Source: Clostridiales bacterium | GTDB lineage: Bacteria; Bacillota; Clostridia; Lachnospirales; Lachnospiraceae | DNA: 5,530 bases | Assembly (NCBI GenBank): GCA_019420425.1 | Contig: JAHZHG010000208.1 | Location: 1 to 5,530 of the forward strand | Direction of reading: 5' to 3' | Shown: positions 1-5,522 of the stretch, one piece after another | Layout of the letters: each line of letters opens with the position of its first letter | Numbering within the stretch: position 1 is the stretch's first letter | Notes under the pieces: generated by a model | Told to the model about the DNA's origin: nothing | What the model saw: the letters and a program-made list of their open reading frames with translations, nothing else | Databases searched by the model: none | Made by a program: the position numbers and the translations under genes

Positions 1-1391
1 TACCCCTGAGGCAGAGCCATAATAAAGTCATGGCAGCGTGCCTTTTGGGCTGCACAGATCATCTCCTCCTCCGTGGCGTCCGGCTTTCCGAAGCAGATAT
101 TGTTCCGGATGGTGTCGTGGAACAGGTATACATTCTGGAAAACCATAGAGATATTGGAAAGCAGGCTGTCGCAGGTAAACTCCCGCACGTCATGCCCGCC
201 AATCCGGATGCTGCCCTCATCCACATCGTAAAACCGGGCAAGCAGGCTGCAGATCGTGGTTTTTCCACTGCCCGATGGGCCGACAATGGCAGTGGAGGTT
301 TTCTCCGGAATGGAAAAGCTCACGTTTTGCAGCACCTTCCTTGTATCATAACCAAAACTGACATGCCGAAATTCAATATCGTACTTTTCCAGCGGGATTT
401 CTTTTCCGTCCTGGTCGATAAAATTTCCTTCCTTCAGAGCCTCCAGCTGATTCATCGCATTGTCGATAACGCCCAGCACATGGGCGCTGTCGCTGATTGG
501 CTCCAGGCCGGCAAAAATACCGAAGGAGAAGAACGCGACCATCAGCATCAGCGGCAGCTCCATCTCCCCGGTCAGTCCCAGGTAGCAGGCGGAGCCGGCC
601 AGCGCCACAGAGGCGGTTTTCAGTGCCAGCAGGTGAAGGCAATTGGCAGGCGTATAGCCCCACTCGATTTTCAGGCAGATGTCGCGGCTGTCCCGGCAGG
701 CAGCGGCCATGGCGGCCATGGAGGCGCCGCCCTGGCCAAAGGATTTGACTATCGGAAGGCCTCTTGCGTATTCGATTGCAGCCCCGGTCAGATCACGGCT
801 GGCCTTCGCCGCAACCGGCGCATTCATTTTGCTGTGCCGGGAAACCAAAAGCAGAAACAGAAAGGATACGGCGGCGCCGGCCAGCGCGATCAGCGAAACC
901 TGTGGGCTGATTGCCAGCAGGCAAAGGAAAATGCAGAGAAAGTTTAAATATCCGCCGATGAAATTATCAATCATGCGCATCCCCATATTCTCCAGCGTAT
1001 GCAGTCCTGTCGTAATGGAATTTAAAATATTTCCCGTATTTACCTGCTGAAAATAGCCCAGGGAAACCCGTTTTAATGCGTCCCCGATGGCCAGCCGGTC
1101 TCTGGCTGTCAGCTCGTAGCTGATTGCCTCCTGAAATTTTGCCCGCAGATAATCAAACAGGAACCGCAGGAAAACCAGCACCGCAATCAGCGCAAAGCTG
1201 CGCCAGATCCAGCCGGTATCAAACGGTCTCCCATTCCGTTCATCCTCAATGAGCATTCCTACCGTATATGCGGCCACCATCACCGGCATTGCCGCAAACC
1301 AGGTGGAAAAAAATGAAAATATAAAGCCGATATACAGCTTTCCTTTGCATTCTCCGCACCAGCTGATGATGCGTCTTACTGTCTTAAACAT
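1..1391 (-). CDS. ABC half-transporter (membrane domain + ATPase), second of a pair; 3' end outside the window
   Basis: Inner-membrane ABC transporter subunit; 463 codons are visible before the window edge. Hydrophobic segments lie near residues 21-44, 61-82, 146-162, 163-184, 250-275 and 280-297, which fits a six-helix type IV transmembrane domain. The nucleotide-binding domain starts near residue 338, with a probable A-loop Tyr348, Walker A GPSGSGKTT at 371-379 and Q-loop Gln419 in VFQN. The ABC signature, Walker B and H-loop are missing only because the window ends; roughly 110-130 residues should follow, judging from the partner. The ATG overlaps the stop codon of the upstream ABC gene by one base (TAATG), and AAAGGAGG at 1402-1409, inside that gene, lies 10 nt before it, so translation is coupled. 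By family it pairs with the upstream protein as a heterodimer. The likely class is YbtQ/IrtB-like siderophore transport (inference); a multidrug or peptide exporter is the alternative. Confidence 0.93.
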   Translation of the reverse strand, partial: MFKTVRRIISWCGECKGKLYIGFIFSFFSTWFAAMPVMVAAYTVGMLIEDERNGRPFDTGWIWRSFALIAVLVFLRFLFDYLRAKFQEAISYELTARDRLAIGDALKRVSLGYFQQVNTGNILNSITTGLHTLENMGMRMIDNFIGGYLNFLCIFLCLLAISPQVSLIALAGAAVSFLFLLLVSRHSKMNAPVAAKASRDLTGAAIEYARGLPIVKSFGQGGASMAAMAAACRDSRDICLKIEWGYTPANCLHLLALKTASVALAGSACYLGLTGEMELPLMLMVAFFSFGIFAGLEPISDSAHVLGVIDNAMNQLEALKEGNFIDQDGKEIPLEKYDIEFRHVSFGYDTRKVLQNVSFSIPEKTSTAIVGPSGSGKTTICSLLARFYDVDEGSIRIGGHDVREFTCDSLLSNISMVFQNVYLFHDTIRNNICFGKPDATEEEMICAAQKARCHDFIMALPQG

Positions 1392-3181
1392 TACTGCTTT
1401 GCCTCCTTTCTGCGGGTATTGCCGGAAGCAGATACCGCCCAGTCCTTTGCGCCAATGTGCGCCTGCCACATTTCACGGTACAGCGGACAGGATTCCAGCA
1501 GCTCCTCCTGCCTGCCCTGAGCCACGATCTTTCCGCTTTTCAGTACCACAATATTGTCGGCCTGGCGGATTGTGGACAGCCGGTGTGCAATGACGAGAAG
1601 GGTTTTTCCCTTTGCCAGCGCGGCAATGCTGTGCTGAATCTTCTCCTCATTCTCCGGGTCAGTAAATGCCGTGGCCTCATCTAAAATGACAACCGGCGCG
1701 TTTTTCAGTATCATCCGTGCGATGGCAATACGCTGCTTTTCTCCCCCGGACAGCCGTTTACCGGCCTCGCCTGCGGGCGTATGATAGCCCTCCGGCAGCT
1801 TGGCGATGAATTCCTCGCACTGGGCCGCCCTGGCTGCCTGGAACACTTCCTCATCGCTGGCCTTTGGATTGCCGAGGCGGATGTTTTCCAGCAACGAACA
1901 GCCAAACAGGAAATTATCCTGGGTCACAAAGCTGACCGTATCCGCCAGCTGGGCAAGGGGCATTTCCCGAATATCCTTTCCCCCGATCCGGATTTCCCCA
2001 TCCGTCACATCCCAGAATCGGGAAATCAGCCTGGCCACCGTGGACTTTCCTCCCCCCGACGGGCCTACCAGAGCGGTAAAGCTGCCCTGGGGCAGTTCCA
2101 GATCGATTCCATGGAGCACCTCCCTGCCTGCCTCCTTTGTGTAAGAGAATTTCACGCCTTTAAGCTGTACGTCATAGCCGGACAGGCTGGCACGCTTTTC
2201 CGGCTCCGGCAGTTCCGGCATGTTTAAATAGCTCTGCAGCTCTTCCACGGTAAGCTGTACCTGCTTTAAGCTGTTTCCAAATACCTCCAGCTTTGCCAGA
2301 GAGCTCACCATGGACATGGAAAGCATTACGCAAAGGGCCGCCTCTGCTGCGGTGATTGCTCCCCTGGACGCCAGCAGCAGACCAACCGGAAGGGTTCCCA
2401 GAAGGGTGGAGGGAAACAGGGCAAAGGCCAGCTTCATCGTAATCCAGGTAGAGGAAAGCCACTTCACCACAAAGACCCGATAGTCGTCGATTGCCTTCGC
2501 ATATTTTTCATAGGATACGCCTGCGCGCCCGAATGCCTTGATTACCTCAATTCCCTCGATGTACTCCACAATGGCGCTGTTCATACTGGCGTTCGAACGA
2601 TTATATTTGTCAAAATTTTTTCCGCTGATTTTAAAGGTCATCGCCATGCAGACAAAGGAAAAGGGGACCGTAATCAGGGAGGCCAGGGCCACCCGCCAGT
2701 CGATCAGCGCCAGAGCCACAAGACTGACCGCCGGAAGGACAATATGCCCCGAGCCCTCCGGAATCATATGGGCCAGCGGCGGCTCAATATCCTCAATTTT
2801 GTCTACCATAAGATTTTTGATCTCTCCAATGGAATGGGCGGTCACTTCGCCCAGCGGCGCATGGAGAAACCGGTCTGCCACTCGGAGACGCAGCTTCTCC
2901 AGGATGTGGTAAGCGGCATAGTGGGAAAGGCCCGTGGACAGACCAAAAAACACAACCTTTACCGCATATGCCGCCAGGGCAAGGCCGCACCACGCAAAGA
3001 TCAGCCGGAGAGTCAGCCGCCCGGCGGCGAAGGCTTCGATCAGGCGGAAAATGCAGTAGTACGGCAGCAGTCCCGCTGCGACACTGATTACCGAAAGCAG
3101 GACTGAGCCAAGCAGCTTTCCTCTGCTGCCCCGGGCATAATTCATCAGGCAGGAAAACCAGCCCTTTTGTTTTTCTTCCAA
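1391..3181 (-). CDS. ABC half-transporter (membrane domain + ATPase), first of a pair, YbtP/IrtA-like
   Basis: Complete 596-residue membrane ABC protein, the usual length for a fused membrane/ATPase half-transporter. Hydrophobic segments lie near residues 23-48, 56-80, 142-160, 162-183, 245-270 and 278-297. All ATPase motifs are present: probable A-loop Tyr347, Walker A GPSGGGKST 373-381, Q-loop Gln421, signature LSGGE 477-481, Walker B VVILDE 497-502 and H-loop His533. After Walker B the protein reads ATAFTDPENE rather than the common SALD form of the D-loop. From memory, that variant is typical of the YbtPQ/IrtAB siderophore transporters, which have an exporter fold but import ferric-siderophore. 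The start is taken as TTG at 3181 because AAAGGAG at 3191-3197 sits 9 nt upstream; the next in-frame Met (residue 13) lacks such a site. It lies 177 nt downstream of the AraC gene and overlaps the next ABC gene by one base. Substrate unproven; drug or peptide export cannot be excluded. Confidence 0.95.
   Translation of the reverse strand: MEEKQKGWFSCLMNYARGSRGKLLGSVLLSVISVAAGLLPYYCIFRLIEAFAAGRLTLRLIFAWCGLALAAYAVKVVFFGLSTGLSHYAAYHILEKLRLRVADRFLHAPLGEVTAHSIGEIKNLMVDKIEDIEPPLAHMIPEGSGHIVLPAVSLVALALIDWRVALASLITVPFSFVCMAMTFKISGKNFDKYNRSNASMNSAIVEYIEGIEVIKAFGRAGVSYEKYAKAIDDYRVFVVKWLSSTWITMKLAFALFPSTLLGTLPVGLLLASRGAITAAEAALCVMLSMSMVSSLAKLEVFGNSLKQVQLTVEELQSYLNMPELPEPEKRASLSGYDVQLKGVKFSYTKEAGREVLHGIDLELPQGSFTALVGPSGGGKSTVARLISRFWDVTDGEIRIGGKDIREMPLAQLADTVSFVTQDNFLFGCSLLENIRLGNPKASDEEVFQAARAAQCEEFIAKLPEGYHTPAGEAGKRLSGGEKQRIAIARMILKNAPVVILDEATAFTDPENEEKIQHSIAALAKGKTLLVIAHRLSTIRQADNIVVLKSGKIVAQGRQEELLESCPLYREMWQAHIGAKDWAVSASGNTRRKEAKQ
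1402..1409 (-). promoter_or_regulatory. Ribosome binding site of the second ABC gene, inside the first
   Basis: On the minus strand AAAGGAGG sits within the last codons of the first ABC gene, 10 nt before the ATG that overlaps its TAA stop. This supports re-initiation or coupled translation giving similar amounts of the two subunits. Confidence 0.8.
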
Positions 3182-3358
3182 CAGTAAACACTCCTTTCCT
3201 TTATGAGACGTCCCCTTTTTATGTACTTTCCGGGTATTCTAATCACACGCTGCAGTGCGTGCCGCCACTCCCGGTCAGGATATGCCGCCAGAATGGCAGG
3301 CACAAAAAAGGGCGGCGCTTATTTTTACGTCACCCATATCCTATCCATTTTCACTCGG
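3182..3358 (-). other. AraC-ABC intergenic gap with two dyads and a possible weak promoter
   Basis: No gene is seen in this 177-nt gap, and no terminator follows the AraC stop: a run of six T on the minus strand (about 3304-3309) is not preceded by a stem. A dyad at 3283-3302 (TGCCGCCA, gaa, TGGC, bulged a, GGCA on the plus strand) has 8 paired bases and a 3-nt loop. On the minus strand it sits between TTGTGC (3305-3300) and TATCCT (3282-3277), spaced 17 nt, which could be a weak activator-dependent promoter. A second dyad, CACGC-N6-GCGTG, lies at 3246-3261. The ABC genes may therefore be read both through from the AraC promoter and from a regulated promoter here. The promoter call is tentative. 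Confidence 0.35.
3191..3197 (-). promoter_or_regulatory. Ribosome binding site that fixes the TTG start of the first ABC gene
   Basis: On the minus strand AAAGGAG is followed by 9 nt and then TTG. No ATG lies near it in the correct frame. A GTG overlaps the site itself (3191) but opens a different frame that lacks ABC motifs. Confidence 0.75.
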
Positions 3359-4360
3359 TTATTCCGCTCCGCCCCGTCCGTACCGTCCCGGTTGGACAAT
3401 TGAATTTTCCTGTCGGATCTGCTCTCTGTACGCTGTCGGCGGCATCCCCATAACCTTCCGAAACGCAATGGCAAACTTGCTTGGACTGTCATATCCTGCT
3501 CTGCCTGCGATCTCAGCCACACGGATCGCCTTCTCGCTGCGCAGCCAGACTGCCGCCTGATTCATCCGGTACTGCAGCAGCCAGTTTCCGATAGAGGTTC
3601 CATATATGGATTTAAAACACCGCTTCATGACAGTCAGCGAAAGTCCAAACTGCCTGGCCAGCTCTTCCTGGGTAAAGGTTTCATCCATATGCTGAGCCAG
3701 AAATTTTTGTACTGCTTTTGTCTTTTCCACCTGTGTTTTGTAAAAATACGGCTTTTCCGCCGGGCCATCCGGCAGCTCCAGCGCCTCCAGATACAGCAGC
3801 AGCTCCAGGATTTTTATTTTAAAATACGGCCGTTTGATTTTCTCCGGCACAGTATACAATTCTCCGAAAATATGCTCGATCGAGCACGCTCCGTGAATTA
3901 CCATGGGATATTTATCTCCGCAGAATTTATCCCTCAGGGAGCGCAGGTCTACCGGAAAATCCTTAATCTCCAACGGCAGGGATGTGCACGCCAGCTCCAT
4001 ATCAATGGATACCATCGCGCCGTGATAATGGGGAAGGGGCATCTCAAAATGGCCGGTGTGGTTCAGTCTGCGGTCCAGCTTTAAATCCCCGGCCTCGACA
4101 TAAGAATAAGCGTCATTTTTCGCCGGGTATTCCAGCCTGCCCTCTCTGCAGTGGTCAATGCAAAACACATCCCGGTCGGGACGGAACTCGGAATCATAGT
4201 ACCGCATATGAAAATCATTATACGCCAGCGCCACCCCGGGAAACACCTCATAAATCGTAATCGTACCCTCGCCGCTCTCGTTCCGGAACTGATACACACT
4301 GCATCCATCACGTTCCGCCAATAGGATGGCCTGACTGCTGCTAAATGCCGGAAACTTCAT
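3359..4360 (-). CDS. AraC-family transcriptional regulator, probable activator of the ABC operon
   Basis: A 333-residue cytoplasmic DNA-binding protein. The C-terminal AraC/XylS domain spans about residues 212-315 and holds two helix-turn-helix units, near 230-253 (TQEELARQFGLSLTVMKRCF) and 279-302. The classic end motif is present: GYDSPSKFAIAFRKVMGMPP at 289-308, followed by TAYR. The N-terminal 210 residues are the presumed effector-binding domain and include CIDHCREGRLEY at 67-78. From memory, this HCREGR-like segment recurs in PchR/YbtA-like regulators beside ABC pairs, which respond to siderophores (weak recall, not a search). The ATG is preceded by AGGGAGG (4368-4374) with a 7-nt gap, a strong ribosome binding site. 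It is first in line with the two ABC genes and transcribed from a near-consensus promoter with operator-like sequences, suggesting autoregulation plus control of the transporter. The effector is unknown. Confidence 0.92.
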   Translation of the reverse strand: MKFPAFSSSQAILLAERDGCSVYQFRNESGEGTITIYEVFPGVALAYNDFHMRYYDSEFRPDRDVFCIDHCREGRLEYPAKNDAYSYVEAGDLKLDRRLNHTGHFEMPLPHYHGAMVSIDMELACTSLPLEIKDFPVDLRSLRDKFCGDKYPMVIHGACSIEHIFGELYTVPEKIKRPYFKIKILELLLYLEALELPDGPAEKPYFYKTQVEKTKAVQKFLAQHMDETFTQEELARQFGLSLTVMKRCFKSIYGTSIGNWLLQYRMNQAAVWLRSEKAIRVAEIAGRAGYDSPSKFAIAFRKVMGMPPTAYREQIRQENSIVQPGRYGRGGAE

Positions 4361-4388
4361 CCGTATTCCTCCCTATGCCATTCTAAGT

Positions 4389-4404
4389 GTTAGCTATAGC
4401 TAAC
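4389..4404. promoter_or_regulatory. Perfect 16-bp palindrome, candidate metal-repressor operator
   Basis: GTTAGCTATAGCTAAC reads the same on both strands with no mismatch. It begins essentially at the predicted transcription start (about 4405) of the AraC gene and ends 28 nt before its ATG, the place where a repressor would block initiation. The TTAG...CTAA half-sites recall boxes bound by DtxR/IdeR/MntR-family iron or manganese repressors. This family assignment is inference; the palindrome itself is seen directly. Confidence 0.65.
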
Positions 4405-4411
4405 CCGCGTC

Positions 4412-4440
4412 AGTATAACAAAATTCCGACTGGAAGTCAA
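4412..4440 (-). promoter_or_regulatory. Sigma-A promoter of the AraC gene
   Basis: On the minus strand a -35 TTGACT (4440-4435) is separated by exactly 17 nt from a -10 TATACT (4417-4412): 5/6 matches to TTGACA and 5/6 to TATAAT. The start is predicted near 4405, giving a leader of about 45 nt. With such a strong core promoter, control is probably by repression, and the palindrome at 4389-4404 is well placed for that. Confidence 0.8.
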
Positions 4441-4442
4441 CC

Positions 4443-4484
4443 GTAATGCGGGTATAGGCAATAGACAGCATTACTATACCGGCA
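4443..4484. repeat. Interleaved inverted repeats upstream of the AraC promoter
   Basis: GTAATGC (4443-4449) is matched by GCATTAC (4468-4474), and TGCGGGTATAG (4447-4457) by the reverse complement of 4474-4484 with 10/11 identity. The two pairs are interlocked (A-B-A'-B') rather than nested, so this is not a simple hairpin. Measured from the predicted AraC start the block spans about -38 to -79, just upstream of the -35 box, where AraC-family activators commonly bind. Binding by the adjacent AraC protein is inferred. Confidence 0.55.
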
Positions 4485-4514
4485 CTGTAATATCAGTTAA
4501 TTAATTCTGACCTT

Positions 4515-4641
4515 CTGAAAGGTATAGTATTTTACACACGTGGATAACCGGACGCCCCGAGCGGCAGCGTATGCCCTGCAAGACGATAGGCGAATTTGGG
4601 GCGTCCGGTTATCCACGTGTGTAAAAAAGTATACCTTTCAG
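4515..4641. repeat. 127-bp element with 44-bp terminal inverted arms (MITE-like or giant hairpin)
   Basis: The arms 4515-4558 and 4598-4641 are reverse complements at 42 of 44 positions, from CTGAAAGGTAT at the outer end to CCGGACGCCCC at the inner end; the two mismatches lie near 4527-4529. The middle 39 nt (4559-4597) contain no gene. No transposase and no clear target-site duplication flank it. It lies between two divergent promoters and has no T-tract that would make it a terminator. The best reading is a small non-autonomous mobile element (MITE). A structural or RNase III-processed hairpin, or a shared regulatory element, is the alternative. The inverted repeat is certain, its nature is not. 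Confidence 0.7.
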
Positions 4642-4721
4642 TGCCCCCGAAAAACTAAATGACATCTGCAATGAGCAGTACCGAATCATGACTCCCTCCG
4701 ACATTCGCAGCATTTTGTCTA

Positions 4722-4751
4722 TTGAATCCCCGCATGGTCATTTGCTAAAAT
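4722..4751 (+). promoter_or_regulatory. Probable sigma-A promoter of the TetR-family gene
   Basis: TTGAAT (4722-4727) is spaced 18 nt from TAAAAT (4746-4751). The start would fall near 4758, giving a leader of about 36 nt before the ATG at 4794. The -10 box lies inside a palindrome, as expected for an autoregulated TetR gene. Confidence 0.55.
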
Positions 4752-4753
4752 GA
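4738..4753. promoter_or_regulatory. Candidate TetR operator over the -10 box
   Basis: TCATTT-GCTA-AAATGA is a perfect 6-bp inverted repeat with a 4-nt centre, covering the TAAAAT -10 box. TetR-family proteins usually repress by binding palindromes of about this size over their own promoter. Binding is inferred. Confidence 0.45.
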
Positions 4754-4766
4754 GAAACAAAGACGA

Positions 4767-4782
4767 CATTTATTACGAAATG
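4767..4782. promoter_or_regulatory. Second CATTT...AAATG dyad in the TetR leader
   Basis: CATTT (4767-4771) and AAATG (4778-4782) are spaced by 6 nt and repeat the core half-sites of the dyad at 4738-4753, though with a different centre. It runs up to the GGGG of the presumed ribosome binding site. It could be a second, weaker binding site, or coincidence in AT-rich DNA. Confidence 0.3.
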
Positions 4783-4793
4783 GGGAATGGGCT

Positions 4794-5369
4794 ATGCCAA
4801 ATATGACTAAGTATGCATTAGAGGCCTCGCTTAAAAAGCTTTTACTGCAAAAGCCTCTGGATAAAATCACCATCAACGATCTTACGACGGACTGCGGAAT
4901 TAGCCGAATGGCGTTTTATTATCATTTTAAGGATATTTATGATTTGGTGGAATGGGTATGTCTGGAGGATGCTAAGCGGGCGCTGCAGGGGAAAAAGACC
5001 TATGACAGCTGGACGGAGGGCCTGCTGCAGATTTTTGAAGCAGTGCTGGAGAATAAGCCCTTTGTCCTGAATGTTTACCACTCGGTCAGCCGGGAACAGA
5101 TCGAAAACTATCTGTTTAAGCTTACCTATAATCTAATTATGGGCGTAGTGGAAGAAAAATCCGTCGGGGCTGCGATTTCGGAGGAGGAAAAGCAATTTAT
5201 TGCCGAGCTGTATAAATTTAGCTTTGTGGGCATTATGCTGGACTGGATTAAGCACGGCATGAAGGAAGATTATCCGAAAATTGTGGAGAAAATGAGCACA
5301 GCCCTGAAGGGAAATATTGCCAATTCCATCGACAATTTTGCCCGTTGCCGCCACCAGCCGGCCGATTAA
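4794..5369 (+). CDS. TetR/AcrR-family transcriptional regulator (DhaS-like)
   Basis: A 191-residue cytoplasmic regulator of normal TetR-family length. The N-terminal DNA-binding domain is clear: KYALEASLKKLL (6-17), then ITINDLTTDCGISRMAFYYHF at about 25-45, the family helix-turn-helix ending in the typical F-Y-H-F. The C-terminal ligand domain (about 50-185) resembles the DhaS-like branch, including FVGIMLDWIKHGM around 144-156; that sub-family call is from memory. The start at 4794 has TGGGG (4781-4785) 8 nt upstream, a modest ribosome binding site; Met4 (4803) is a possible alternative. It is divergent from the AraC/ABC genes and followed by its own terminator, so it is transcribed alone. 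It probably represses itself through the dyad at 4738-4753. Whether it controls the ABC operon is unknown, and the 127-bp element lies between them. Its ligand cannot be told. Confidence 0.93.
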   Translation: MPNMTKYALEASLKKLLLQKPLDKITINDLTTDCGISRMAFYYHFKDIYDLVEWVCLEDAKRALQGKKTYDSWTEGLLQIFEAVLENKPFVLNVYHSVSREQIENYLFKLTYNLIMGVVEEKSVGAAISEEEKQFIAELYKFSFVGIMLDWIKHGMKEDYPKIVEKMSTALKGNIANSIDNFARCRHQPAD

Positions 5370-5397
5370 CCGGGAGCAGTCATTTTTTATCAAAATG

Positions 5398-5434
5398 GGG
5401 AGCATGATAAGTTTTTTATCATTGCTCCCTTTTT
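5398..5434 (+). terminator. Rho-independent terminator of the TetR gene
   Basis: GGGAGCA plus TGATAA (5398-5410) pairs with TTATCA plus TGCTCCC (5416-5429) across a 5-nt loop. That gives 13 base pairs with a single bulged T at 5422, followed by five T (5430-5434). The stem begins 28 nt after the TAA stop. Confidence 0.85.
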
Positions 5435-5439
5435 GTAAA

Positions 5440-5468
5440 TGGAAACCGGGAAATAATAAGCCTATAAT
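5440..5468 (+). promoter_or_regulatory. Possible promoter just after the TetR terminator
   Basis: A perfect -10 TATAAT (5463-5468) lies 17 nt after TGGAAA (5440-5445), a 4/6 match to TTGACA. Transcription would start near 5475, right at the first hairpin of the next feature, and run out of the window. The weak -35 leaves this uncertain. Confidence 0.4.
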
Positions 5469-5473
5469 GTAGC

Positions 5474-5522
5474 TTATCGGAAGATGCGTCAGCATCTGCC
5501 GATAAAAGGCGCTGCAAGCGCC
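5474..5522. other. Two adjacent hairpins at the window edge
   Basis: The first hairpin (5474-5505) is TTATCGG, a, AGATGC, loop GTCA, GCATCT, g, CCGATAA: 13 base pairs with one internal A/G mismatch. The second (5508-5522) is GGCGC, loop TGCAA, GCGCC. On the plus strand they would form the start of a transcript from the possible promoter at 5440-5468. On the minus strand the second hairpin is followed by TTTTAT, so it could be a weak terminator for a gene arriving from the right. They may also be a dispersed intergenic repeat. No known riboswitch is recognised. Confidence 0.55.

Noticed and set aside
700..726. Short repeat of GGCCATGG-like words
   Set aside because: It lies in the coding region for an Ala/Met-rich stretch (about residues 222-231) of the second ABC protein, and codon usage explains it.
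30..947. A 305-codon open frame on the plus strand
   Set aside because: It lies antisense to the second ABC gene, whose minus-strand frame carries clear membrane segments, Walker A and Q-loop. The plus-strand product has no recognisable domain and no good ribosome binding site.
1781..2227. Several open frames of 60-150 codons antisense to the first ABC gene
   Set aside because: They are shadows of the ATPase-coding frame, with low-complexity products and no motifs.
2793..3191. Minus-strand frame starting with GTG at 3191
   Set aside because: It is in another frame from the ABC protein, its start overlaps the ribosome binding site, and it encodes no known motif. The TTG at 3181 opens the true frame.
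4609..4617. DnaA box (TTATCCACG) in the right arm, with its mirror in the left arm
   Set aside because: It misses the last base of the TTATCCACA consensus, there is no cluster of boxes, and no replication gene is nearby. It is part of the inverted arm.
4515..4641. The large inverted repeat as an integron attC site
   Set aside because: The arms do not contain the RYYYAAC/GTTRRRY core pair at the right positions, and no integrase or cassette is present.
4515..4641. The large inverted repeat as a bidirectional terminator
   Set aside because: No T-tract directly follows the stem on either strand, and both flanking genes are transcribed away from it.
4666..4678. CTGC-N5-GCAG small dyad
   Set aside because: Four base pairs is within chance for a region of this size, and it aligns with no promoter element.
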